From Cyanobacteria bacterium SIG27 (GTDB taxonomy: Bacteria > Cyanobacteriota > Vampirovibrionia > Gastranaerophilales > Gastranaerophilaceae): 57,328 nt of DNA. The stretch spans positions 1-57,328 of the forward strand of contig SUTT01000009.1 of assembly GCA_015152565.1 (NCBI GenBank). The letters are read 5' to 3'. The notes below the pieces were generated by a model that was not told the DNA's origin, did not search any database, and worked only from the letters and a program-made list of their open reading frames with translations. Position 1 is the first letter of the stretch, and every line of letters starts with the position of its first letter. The translations under genes and the position numbers were made by a program. This document shows positions 17,394 to 24,998 of this stretch, one piece after another.

Positions 17394-17429
17394 ATGGGGA
17401 TAAAGGAAAAATATAAAAAATCATGGTAG
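17394..17429 (+). CDS. Possible 11-codon upstream ORF overlapping the coiled-coil gene start
   Basis: ATG GGG ATA AAG GAA ... TGG TAG encodes MGIKEKYKKSW. Its TAG overlaps the GTA of the next gene (ATGGTAG), in a different frame. TACAAT (17381-17386) stands 7 bp before this ATG, so the mRNA may begin at or next to the short ORF. The main ATG (17423) has AAAGGA 14 nt away, too far for normal use, so termination-reinitiation is possible. Speculative. Confidence 0.25.
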   Translation: MGIKEKYKKSW

Positions 17430-20400
17430 ACAGTATTGAAATCAGATTAGACCAGCTAACACAAGCCATCAAAGGGTTATATGCCAAATCATCAATGTCG
17501 CAAGGAGAAATTTATAACGCACTTACCAGTTTATCACAACGTTATGAGAACCTCACTACTGTTTCAAGTGAAAAAATTGCAGCAACTCTTGTTAATGAAT
17601 TTAGAAAAACAATTGATGTTAAATATGGTCAAACAAACCAATTTATAAAAGAGCTTGAAAATTCTCTTAAAATGTTTATGCAAAATCAGCAAAACCAAAA
17701 TCCTAAAATGGCTGCTGAAATTTCTCGTCTTTTAAACGACACGTCAAATGCATATTCTAAGTTAAATTCGCAAGATTTAGCTCTTCAAAAAATCTTTAGT
17801 GCAGTTGAAGCGCAAAAAAATAACGATGTTTCGCTAGAAATCACAAAATTAAGCGATAATTTCCTTAATTTTTCTCGTGGTTTTGACAACATCACAAACA
17901 CTTTAAATAAAAATTTTGCCGACTTTTTAAGCCAAATTAAACAAGGGACAACAAAAGAAGAGTTTAATTCAATTAAATCTGACCTTGATACAATTTCTGG
18001 TAATATCAATTCAGTAATTTCAGCTATTTCTGTAATCGATACAAAATATCGTGATTTAACAGGTTTAATCGGCACAATTCAAAATAGAGAAAATATCTTT
18101 AATGATGCACTTCGTGAAGTTAGAACTCTAACAACCACTATTTCGCATCTTAAAGATGACATCAATTCTCTTGATTCAAAACAACAGCTTCAAGCGCTAA
18201 ATAACGAATTAAAAAATCAAATTGAAACTGTTAAATATGAAATTCAAAAAATCATCAACACAGCAGGTGACGCCGGTGTTAAAACGGAAGTTTATAACTT
18301 AACAAGCAATGTTGCTACTGTTTCAAATAATATTCAAAATTTATCCACCAATTTAACAAACACAAAAGACGAAGTTAGAAACCTTTCAACAACTGTTCAA
18401 AATCTTGGAAATGAACTGAAAGATGTCCATGGGTTAATTAATGATGAAATTTTATATAAATCTCATCAACATCAAGCAGAATTTGAAAGATATCTAAACC
18501 AATCAAAAGAAGATATAAAAGCACTTTTAGTCGGCTTAACTTCATTTAAAAAAGACTTAAATGCAATTAATGAAGGCAACATCAAAGTTCTTCAAGAGCC
18601 AATTGAGCGTGCTATGGCAGAGCTTAAAAATCAAGATTTAGGAAGAAACATCAAAGATTTATCCGATAATCTTCGTGACATCACTCTTGAAATTCAATCT
18701 TCTATTCAAAATATGCAATCAAGCTTAAACGACATGAATAGCGTTTCAAGCATGCAAATTTTGACTCAAATATCTGAAGCTATTCCTACAATATCTGACA
18801 AATTAGAAATCTTTAGAACCCACGTTGTAACAGAAAATAGCGCTAATTTAGGTCAAATTAAAACATCTTGTCTTGATATCATCTCAACTGTTCAAGAAAA
18901 CTTAAAAACAGCGGCAGATAAAATCCATGAAGATGTTAAAACAATTAACATTGAAACAATTGATACTCTGAAAGTTGACTTGCAGCGCCTATCAGATCAT
19001 CTTGTTGATAGCGTTGAAAGAGTTAACGACAGAGTTCAAAAAGAATTTGTTAATTCAAGAGTAGATTTCCAAGAATTTGCAATAAAACAACAAGACAATA
19101 TTGACAAAGTTGCAAATAAATTAGCTTCTCTTGAAGTTGGCTTGGAAAACTTTTCTAGCGATGCGATTGATAAAATTTCAGATACAATTAACGCAACAAG
19201 TGCCCACTCACAAGATATCTTAAATGAAATCAAAGGCGATATTTTAGATGGTATTGCAGGCATTGACAAAACTAATAAATCTTCAATTCAACAATTTGAA
19301 TTAAAAATTGATAAATTGTTAGATAACTATATCGGTGCTGATTTAGATAATATCGTTGAAAAGAAATCTTTAAGAGAAACTGTTGTAGATATTGAAACTA
19401 AAATTGATAGAACTAATCTTCAACAAATTCACAATGCAAAAGAATTATTAGAAGAAATTCAATCTAGCACTTCTAATTTAACAATGAAAATTGCAACATT
19501 AGAAGAAAGCAAAAACGTTGCTTCGGTTTTAGCTGCAATATCTAAAATTTCTGAAAAAATTCAAGCAATTGAAGAATTTAATGTTGAATTATCAGATGAA
19601 TTTAAAGAAACAAAAGAGCAAATTGAACAAAAATTAAAAGATAACGTTCAAAAAATTTCAGCATTATTGGATAAACCGCAAGACACTTCAAATATTGACA
19701 AACAAAACAGCAACATTGATAATTTATCCAATAAAGTTCAAGAATATCTTTCTAATTTTGAATATTTAAAAAGCAATATTTCGCAAGAAATCAAAGAAAA
19801 CCTAGCAAGCGAATTTACAAAAATTGAATCTGCAATTAGAAGAATTAAAACAATTGATGAAAATTCAAATTATTCATATACTTTAGAAGACGTCGAGTCT
19901 GATTTAGCTAAAATTCGCCTTGCGATTGAAAAAAACACTGCTAATTCAGAAGAATTTAAAAATCTTTTTGAAAAAATCATCGAATTAAGAACAGTTGGGC
20001 TTGAAAACGTTAAAATCAATAGAGATGTTGAAACTGAGCTTGGTAATTTGTCCGGTTGGTTTAAAGATACTGTTATTAAAATTGACGATTTAGCTGATAG
20101 ATTTGATGATTTAAAAAACAGTGGCTTTGAAGATATCAAAACAAGACTTTTACAAAGTGAAAAATCAAAAGCTAATGTTTTAGAGTTTAATTCAAAAATC
20201 GAAAATGCTCTAAAACATATAATCAGAAATTCTCAAGCACAAGATGCTAAAATCAACGAATTGACCAAAAAAGTTGAGCTTTTAACACAAGCACAAGGTG
20301 AAAGTTTCAACCCAAATCAGTTTATTGATATCTTCTATGAAAACATGACTCAGACAAAAATGCTTTCAAATAGAGTTGAAATCATTGAAGATAAAATCAA

Positions 20401-20449
20401 CTCAATTCAAAATGCAGTTGAGCGCCTGATTAGCTACGTTGAACAATAA
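17423..20449 (+). CDS. Large coiled-coil protein of unknown function (1008 aa)
   Basis: I recognise no family. The protein has almost no Pro, few aromatics and a continuous heptad-like pattern of Leu/Ile/Val with Asn, Lys, Glu, Ser and Gln over nearly its whole length. This predicts long alpha-helical coiled coils, superficially like SMC arms or chemoreceptor stalks but without ATPase or receptor-tip motifs. It has no signal peptide or membrane helix, so it is probably cytoplasmic. The N-terminus (~1-70, 'IEIRLDQLTQAIKGLYAKSSMSQGEIYNAL') is the least repetitive part and may be a small head. A structural or scaffold role is the most that can be inferred. It sits between a wall glycosidase and an NrtR-like regulator. 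Confidence 0.75.
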   Translation: MVDSIEIRLDQLTQAIKGLYAKSSMSQGEIYNALTSLSQRYENLTTVSSEKIAATLVNEFRKTIDVKYGQTNQFIKELENSLKMFMQNQQNQNPKMAAEISRLLNDTSNAYSKLNSQDLALQKIFSAVEAQKNNDVSLEITKLSDNFLNFSRGFDNITNTLNKNFADFLSQIKQGTTKEEFNSIKSDLDTISGNINSVISAISVIDTKYRDLTGLIGTIQNRENIFNDALREVRTLTTTISHLKDDINSLDSKQQLQALNNELKNQIETVKYEIQKIINTAGDAGVKTEVYNLTSNVATVSNNIQNLSTNLTNTKDEVRNLSTTVQNLGNELKDVHGLINDEILYKSHQHQAEFERYLNQSKEDIKALLVGLTSFKKDLNAINEGNIKVLQEPIERAMAELKNQDLGRNIKDLSDNLRDITLEIQSSIQNMQSSLNDMNSVSSMQILTQISEAIPTISDKLEIFRTHVVTENSANLGQIKTSCLDIISTVQENLKTAADKIHEDVKTINIETIDTLKVDLQRLSDHLVDSVERVNDRVQKEFVNSRVDFQEFAIKQQDNIDKVANKLASLEVGLENFSSDAIDKISDTINATSAHSQDILNEIKGDILDGIAGIDKTNKSSIQQFELKIDKLLDNYIGADLDNIVEKKSLRETVVDIETKIDRTNLQQIHNAKELLEEIQSSTSNLTMKIATLEESKNVASVLAAISKISEKIQAIEEFNVELSDEFKETKEQIEQKLKDNVQKISALLDKPQDTSNIDKQNSNIDNLSNKVQEYLSNFEYLKSNISQEIKENLASEFTKIESAIRRIKTIDENSNYSYTLEDVESDLAKIRLAIEKNTANSEEFKNLFEKIIELRTVGLENVKINRDVETELGNLSGWFKDTVIKIDDLADRFDDLKNSGFEDIKTRLLQSEKSKANVLEFNSKIENALKHIIRNSQAQDAKINELTKKVELLTQAQGESFNPNQFIDIFYENMTQTKMLSNRVEIIEDKINSIQNAVERLISYVEQ

Positions 20450-20464
20450 AAATAAGTGTATTTC

Positions 20465-20499
20465 TTGCCATTAATCCATGTTTATTGTATTATAGGCGT
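20465..20499 (+). promoter_or_regulatory. Promoter giving a leaderless mRNA for nrtR-like gene
   Basis: TTGCCA (20465-20470), a 17-bp spacer and TATTAT (20488-20493) are followed by exactly six bases and then the ATG at 20500. Initiation ~7 bp after the -10 box would place the 5' end on the start codon. No Shine-Dalgarno is present. Confidence 0.65.
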
Positions 20500-21186
20500 A
20501 TGAGAACTTTTGCTGAAACAAAAACACACGAAGTCACAGTCGACGTTGTAATTTTAACAATTCACAACAACAAACTAAAAGTTTTGTTAATTAAGCGTGC
20601 CAATGAGCCATTCAGAGGAAAATGGTCAATTCCTGGGGGATTTATTCGCTTGTCTGAAAACATCGATGATGCGGCATTACGTGTTTTAAAAGAAAAAACA
20701 ACCGTTTCTAATATTTATTTAGAACAATTATACACATTCGGTGACCCGCTTCGTTATCCAAACGCTCGTGTCATCACATGCGCTTATTTTGCGCTTTTAA
20801 GAGCAGAAGATATCAAACTTGATGTTAAAGGAACAGAGGGTGTTTCTGATATTCAATGGCATGAAGTTGAAAAATTACCTCCATTAGCTTTTGACCACAA
20901 AGAAATTATTGAATATTCACTTAAAAGAACTCGTGAAAGATTGGAATTATGCCCAATTGCATTCCAATTGTTGCCTAAAAAGTTCACTTTAACAGAATTA
21001 CAAAAATCTTACGAATTAATTCTTAAAAAAGATTTAGATAAACGCAATTTTAGGAAAAAAATGTTATCCTCAAATATTTTAGTTGAAACTAATGAATATA
21101 CTAAATCGGTTTCAAAACGCCCAGCGGCGCTATATTCATTTGATAATATTACGCTAAATTCTAAACGTGGACATTTCTTTTCATAA
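20500..21186 (+). CDS. NrtR-like regulator: degenerate Nudix domain plus winged helix
   Basis: The N-terminal Nudix fold (~residues 10-140) contains 'KRANEPFRGKWSIPGGFI'. The box that should read REUxEExGU is 'RVLKEKTTV', losing one Glu of the pair and the Gly, so hydrolase activity is unlikely. The C-terminus (~155-228) holds a winged-helix-like region ('FTLTELQKSYELIL', 'NFRKKML', 'GRPxxLYxF'-like 'RPAALYSF'). This matches the NrtR family, transcription factors of NAD metabolism that bind ADP-ribose. The ATG at 20500 fits the promoter; a TTG at 20485 would lie inside the -35/-10 region. nadD and nadE occur elsewhere in the window, but no operator could be assigned to them. Confidence 0.82.
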   Translation: MRTFAETKTHEVTVDVVILTIHNNKLKVLLIKRANEPFRGKWSIPGGFIRLSENIDDAALRVLKEKTTVSNIYLEQLYTFGDPLRYPNARVITCAYFALLRAEDIKLDVKGTEGVSDIQWHEVEKLPPLAFDHKEIIEYSLKRTRERLELCPIAFQLLPKKFTLTELQKSYELILKKDLDKRNFRKKMLSSNILVETNEYTKSVSKRPAALYSFDNITLNSKRGHFFS

Positions 21187-21188
21187 TA

Positions 21189-21473
21189 TTATTCGTAAAA
21201 ATTAAAATTATTAGGCAATTGGTTTTCAATTAGCTTTGCAAATTGCGAAAATTCCAATCCAAAAGCATTTGCCAATTTCCAAAGAGTAGTGATTTTGGTG
21301 TCTGTTGTGCCGTTTTCAAGACGAGACAAAAGCCCATTTCCAATGTCATATTCAAAAGAAAATTTATTTATACCTTTTTTTAATTTGCGTCTTTGCTCTA
21401 AGACAACTTTTCCAATTGTAGCTAAAAGTTGCTTTTTCTTTTGCTCTATTATCATTGAATCTTCATCAACCAT
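21189..21473 (-). CDS. XRE-family HTH transcriptional regulator (94 aa)
   Basis: A Cro/C1-type helix-turn-helix covers residues ~15-75: 'IGKVVLEQRRKLKKGINKFSFEYDIGNGLLSRLENGTT', then 'TLWKLANAFGLEFSQF'. It is a single-domain protein of 94 aa. It is convergent with the nrtR-like gene (2 bp between stops) and divergent from the second prepilin-like gene, with TATTGA-N6-TCAATA between them. It is only distantly similar to the 105-aa regulator at 3166, but the arrangement is the same, so local control of the prepilin-like gene is inferred. TATAAT lies ~20 bp before its ATG. Confidence 0.83.
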   Translation of the reverse strand: MVDEDSMIIEQKKKQLLATIGKVVLEQRRKLKKGINKFSFEYDIGNGLLSRLENGTTDTKITTLWKLANAFGLEFSQFAKLIENQLPNNFNFYE

Positions 21474-21504
21474 AACAATATTTTAATAAATATTGATTAT
21501 AAGG

Positions 21505-21536
21505 TATTGACTGCAATCAATAGCATGTTGTATTAT
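21505..21536 (+). promoter_or_regulatory. Promoter with overlapping palindromic operator for second prepilin-like gene
   Basis: TTGACT (21507-21512), an 18-bp spacer and TATTAT (21531-21536) form a good sigma-70 promoter. The -35 box lies inside the inverted repeat TATTGA-N6-TCAATA (21505-21522), so a bound XRE protein would block it. Another TATTGA copy at 21491 adds a possible third half-site. Confidence 0.6.
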
Positions 21537-21570
21537 TCTTTTTGTATTCACGATTTTGAAAGAAATAACA

Positions 21571-24096
21571 ATGAAACAAACAGAACAGGGCGAAGCCGTT
21601 AAAAAAACGGCAAAATGTTCAATTTTGACGTTTTTAGGCGGAGCAATCCAGTGTAATCATCTTATTATCCCAAATGGATTGCCACGCCCTAAAGGGCTCA
21701 CAATGACGAAATCAACATTTAATTCTATATCTCGTCATTGCGAGGATTTAACTAAAGAATCTATTGTAATTAAAGCTAAATCATTGCAAATAGATTCTTC
21801 GGTAGTTTCACTCCCTCAGAATGACAAACCTAAAAACGACTGTACAACCCGTCATGCTGAATTTATTTCAGCATCTTACAAGGTTGGAAAACGAAAAATA
21901 AGCTACGCTACTCCTCAGACCCTGAAACAAGTTCAGGGTGACAGATATAAAGCTGCTTTTTCTCTTGTGGAGATACTAGTGGCACTCATTATGGTGTCTT
22001 TGATCACAGCCGCAATTGCACCTGTTATAACCAAAAAACTATCTAGTGCAGGTATCACAATCGCCGGAGGTAGCGCTGGAAGTGGAGAAACTTGTGCCGT
22101 ATGCCCTGATGGATATACGTTAAATGCTGATAATAAATGTATTTCCAGCTCCTTTGAATTCGACCAAAGCACTGTAGCGTGGACAAAAGAAACAAAAGAA
22201 GATGGAAGCGTTAAATTAACTCTTACCGGTGGCACAACTTTTACACCACAAGTGAACGCAGAAGCAACAGTATTTCTTGTTGGAGGCGGCGGAGGCAGTG
22301 GCGGAAGTAGCACACATTGTGGCGCGGGTGGCGGTGGCGGATATACTGCAACTAGTGAATATTCTCTCAGAGCTGGTGAAGCTATAACAATTGCTATCGG
22401 TGCTGGTGGCGCAAAGGGGAGTCGTGGCGGCACTACTAAATTTGGAACAATAACTGCAGGTGGCGGTGGAGGTGGTCAAACAAATGACCAATCTAGTACC
22501 GGTGGTGATGGCACAGGAAAGGGTGGAAATTTTAATCATGCTGGTGCCGATGGTATTCAGTTTGATGGTGTATGGTATGGTGGTGGCGGTGGAGGAGGCG
22601 CTACTGGCTGGAATCCCCCTGGAGGTAAAGGCGGAGGAGGAAGCGGACGACAAGGTCAAGGTATAAAAGGGACTAATGGTCTTGGCGGAGGAGGAGGAGG
22701 CTCTTGTGTTTACACGAATGGTGTAAAAGGTGGCTCCGGAGCTATTGTTATATTGATTGAAACCGAAAAAAATATAAAAGAACCAAACTATGCTGCTTGT
22801 GGTGGTTCAGGTGGCGGAAGTGCATACAAAAACGATTGCGCAGATATTAATTGCGCATTATGCACATCTGATAAATGCGTGGTTTGTAAAAACACATATG
22901 AACTTCAAGATGATGGAACATGTAAAAAAGAGGATGCACTTGATGTTAATTCTTTAGTTAATCACCCATATACAACTTCTTGTTCATCATCATTTACGGA
23001 CTGTGCATTATGTTCATCAAGTGCTTGTGTTGTGTGTGATGATGGACATATTTTGTCTGATAGTGGAACTTGCATTGATGATCCAAACCTCCCAATTTGG
23101 AATTCGACAACTTGTACAGATATGCATTCAAAATGCGTAGCTTGTACGAGCGAAAAATGTTTAGCATGTTCTAAAGGATATCACGTTAATAAAAATGGAA
23201 CATGCACTGCTGATACGCATACGGTAGTAACAACATGTACTAATGTTGATGCTAATTGTATATTGTGCAATAAAAACACTGCAGGTGAAACTTGCTATGC
23301 CTGTGGTAGTGGATATATTTTAAATGGCGGCACATGCATTCAAGCCTTGCGCACAGGACAACCAGAAAAGCAAGCTGATTGTGATCCATACAACGCTATA
23401 TTCATTGAAAAAGCCTACAATGGGACTACAAATGTAAATCTATGTGTTGCACGATATGATGTTGGTATGCCCGGAGGTCCTCCAATATATTACGCAGGTC
23501 CAGGACATCCATATTCAAGCGATATAAGATCGGTTGGCGACACAAGTGCAACATCATGCCTAAATGCCGCTGGATTATGCGCTTGGACAGGCGAAACAAG
23601 CAGAACTTCTGCTTATGATATGGCGCATGTTCGAGGACATGGAAATTATAGACCCGTTATGGGTTATAATGCTGCACACCATTCATGTGCTTTTTGGTCA
23701 CCCTTTGGCGCCACCCATTTAAAATGGCAATTGCCAACAAAGGCAATGGTTGAAGGATGGAAAAGCGCAATGGCAAACAAAGCAGCATTTAGGGAAAAAT
23801 TCTTCACAGATCCATACGGAGCAAACTTCTGTACAAGTAATTCTGTAGGCGGGGGCAGTGTTGTCGTGTATTGCGCCAATAGAAACACAAGCTGCGTAGG
23901 CGCATACGACAATGGCACAGGAACGGGAGCGCTCAACGATTGTTGGCCATCAAGACACTGGATATACGATGAGGGTAGTGCTAATCATTACTATTACGAA
24001 ATGAAAACAGATACACAAATGGATATTCAGCTTGTCAACAATCTAAATTGGGCTTTTGCAGGCAGATGCGTTTCGTATGATGTAATTATTAGATAA
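21571..24096 (+). CDS. Giant prepilin-like surface protein with repeat-derived N-terminal extension
   Basis: This is a paralogue of the 508-3012 protein. The class-3 pilin segment 'AAFSLVEILVALIMVSLITAAIAPV' appears only after ~129 residues, because three palindromic repeat elements (21637-21943) are read through in frame. After the helix come one CxxC module, a Gly-rich region, four more Cys repeats ('CALC..KCVVCK', 'CALC..ACVVCD', 'CVAC..KCLACS', 'CILC...CYACG') and one C-terminal domain ('ADCDPYNAIF', 'GMPGGPP', 'WQLP'). The start is uncertain: ATG 21571 (used, 841 aa), TTG 21556, or ATG 21703, which leaves 85 residues before the cleavage site. No in-frame ATG is closer. Whether prepilin peptidase can process such a long leader is unknown. 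Confidence 0.72.
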   Translation: MKQTEQGEAVKKTAKCSILTFLGGAIQCNHLIIPNGLPRPKGLTMTKSTFNSISRHCEDLTKESIVIKAKSLQIDSSVVSLPQNDKPKNDCTTRHAEFISASYKVGKRKISYATPQTLKQVQGDRYKAAFSLVEILVALIMVSLITAAIAPVITKKLSSAGITIAGGSAGSGETCAVCPDGYTLNADNKCISSSFEFDQSTVAWTKETKEDGSVKLTLTGGTTFTPQVNAEATVFLVGGGGGSGGSSTHCGAGGGGGYTATSEYSLRAGEAITIAIGAGGAKGSRGGTTKFGTITAGGGGGGQTNDQSSTGGDGTGKGGNFNHAGADGIQFDGVWYGGGGGGGATGWNPPGGKGGGGSGRQGQGIKGTNGLGGGGGGSCVYTNGVKGGSGAIVILIETEKNIKEPNYAACGGSGGGSAYKNDCADINCALCTSDKCVVCKNTYELQDDGTCKKEDALDVNSLVNHPYTTSCSSSFTDCALCSSSACVVCDDGHILSDSGTCIDDPNLPIWNSTTCTDMHSKCVACTSEKCLACSKGYHVNKNGTCTADTHTVVTTCTNVDANCILCNKNTAGETCYACGSGYILNGGTCIQALRTGQPEKQADCDPYNAIFIEKAYNGTTNVNLCVARYDVGMPGGPPIYYAGPGHPYSSDIRSVGDTSATSCLNAAGLCAWTGETSRTSAYDMAHVRGHGNYRPVMGYNAAHHSCAFWSPFGATHLKWQLPTKAMVEGWKSAMANKAAFREKFFTDPYGANFCTSNSVGGGSVVVYCANRNTSCVGAYDNGTGTGALNDCWPSRHWIYDEGSANHYYYEMKTDTQMDIQLVNNLNWAFAGRCVSYDVIIR
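21637..21688. repeat. Palindromic element 1 (GGAGCAATCCA type)
   Basis: The arms 21637-21650 and 21675-21688 are complementary at 12 of 14 positions (GGCGGAGCAATCCA with TGGATTGCCACGCC). The right flank CTCACAATGACG is the usual outer end of this widespread palindrome class. The element is translated within the prepilin-like gene. Confidence 0.7.
21733..21826. repeat. Palindromic element 2 (CGTCATTGCGAGGA type)
   Basis: The segment starts CGTCATTGCGAGG and ends CTCAGAATGACA. Inner arms AAAGAATCTATTG and CAAATAGATTCTT are near-perfect complements. Outer ends pair imperfectly (GTCATTGCGAGG with CCCTCAGAATGAC). It is read without a stop in the frame of the prepilin-like gene. Confidence 0.75.
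21849..21943. repeat. Palindromic element 3 (two-hairpin GTCATGCTGAA...TTCAGGGTGAC type)
   Basis: Two hairpins, ATGCTGAA-tttat-TTCAGCAT (21854-21874) and CCCTGAA-acaag-TTCAGGG (21920-21938), sit in outer CGTCA/TGACA ends. The translation 'RHAEFISAS...TLKQVQGD' is a familiar peptide signature of this dispersed repeat in many unrelated bacterial genomes. It abuts the pilin helix, separated by 8 nt from the first conserved codon. Confidence 0.8.
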
Positions 24097-24124
24097 GTTT
24101 TTCATGTTATTTTTTAAATCATTC

Positions 24125-24152
24125 GGAGAGGAATATCCTCTCCTTTTTTTTA
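24125..24152 (+). terminator. Rho-independent terminator of second prepilin-like gene
   Basis: GGAGAGG-aatat-CCTCTCC is followed by a long T-run. The stem is identical to that at 461-478, and the preceding 23 nt are shared with the first locus. Confidence 0.9.
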
Positions 24153-24175
24153 TAAACTAATATTTATTTTTTTAA

Positions 24176-24187
24176 TATACTAAATTT
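24176..24187 (+). promoter_or_regulatory. -10 box placing transcription start on the ATG
   Basis: TATACT (24176-24181) followed by six bases then ATG at 24188; no Shine-Dalgarno and no good -35. Same geometry as at 20488, 27058 and 50655. Confidence 0.45.
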
Positions 24188-24979
24188 ATGCAAAATATTA
24201 AAACTTTTTTAACTCAAGATGGTTCAATTGGGCTTTACGACACTGAATTAGATGAAATCTTTCATTCTAAATATGGCGCTAAAAAAGAAGCTTTTGAAAA
24301 GTTTATTGAACCTGTTTTAGCATACGAAAATAAACCTGTTAAAATTTTGGATATTTGTTATGGAATTGGCTACAATAGCAAATGTGCACTTGAACATTTA
24401 AAAAACATTCAATTAATTGATTGCCTTGAAATTAATTTTGAATTAGTTGAAAAATCGGCTGAATTTGAATACGATGAAAAAATCAATGAAATCATCGCAA
24501 GCAACCTTAAAAAACCTGATTTCATTAATTTTCATATTAATGACGCTAGAATATCAATTCAAAAATTAAATGAAAAATACGATATCATTTTTCATGATGG
24601 TTTTGCTCCACACAAACAAAGTGTTTTATGGAGTGAAGATTTTATTTTAAAAATTGCAAATTTAATGCACAAAAATTCAATCTATTGCACATATAACCAC
24701 TCAAAGCCTGTTTTAAATGCTTTAAGAAGTGCTGGTTTAACATTAGGAAAAACTATTAAAAACGGAAAAACGATAGGAACAATTGCCTCTTTTAATCCTG
24801 ATTTAATTAAAAATAAATATAGTGAGATTGAATTAATGGAGCTTGAAACAAAAAGCGCTATAACTTACAAAGATAAAAATTTAAATTTAAAACATCAAGA
24901 AATAATTAAAAATCGAGAAATTGAAGTTTTAAACTCTGATAAAATATCGCTAAGCCAGTTTAAGAAAAAAATGTTATAA
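24188..24979 (+). CDS. MnmC-like (DUF752) SAM-dependent methyltransferase
   Basis: A Rossmann methyltransferase of the MnmC N-terminal domain type, which methylates aminomethyl-2-thiouridine at tRNA wobble position 34. The SAM motif is 'ILDICYGIGYNS' (~residues 55-66). 'IIFHDGFAPHKQSVLWSEDF' matches the family's D.F.P...P.LW segment. 'TYNHSKPVLNALRSAGL' completes the fold. At 263 aa it lacks the FAD oxidase domain of the bifunctional enzyme, like stand-alone DUF752 proteins. Its mRNA is probably leaderless. A TATAAT overlapping its 3' end (24975-24980) would drive the WYL genes. Confidence 0.78.
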   Translation: MQNIKTFLTQDGSIGLYDTELDEIFHSKYGAKKEAFEKFIEPVLAYENKPVKILDICYGIGYNSKCALEHLKNIQLIDCLEINFELVEKSAEFEYDEKINEIIASNLKKPDFINFHINDARISIQKLNEKYDIIFHDGFAPHKQSVLWSEDFILKIANLMHKNSIYCTYNHSKPVLNALRSAGLTLGKTIKNGKTIGTIASFNPDLIKNKYSEIELMELETKSAITYKDKNLNLKHQEIIKNREIEVLNSDKISLSQFKKKML

Positions 24980-24998
24980 TTTACACAAAGGTGAAACA

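Noticed and set aside
21189-21473. Toxin-antitoxin role for the XRE proteins
   Set aside because: No small toxin-like gene lies next to either XRE gene; both neighbours are large prepilin-like genes or unrelated convergent genes.
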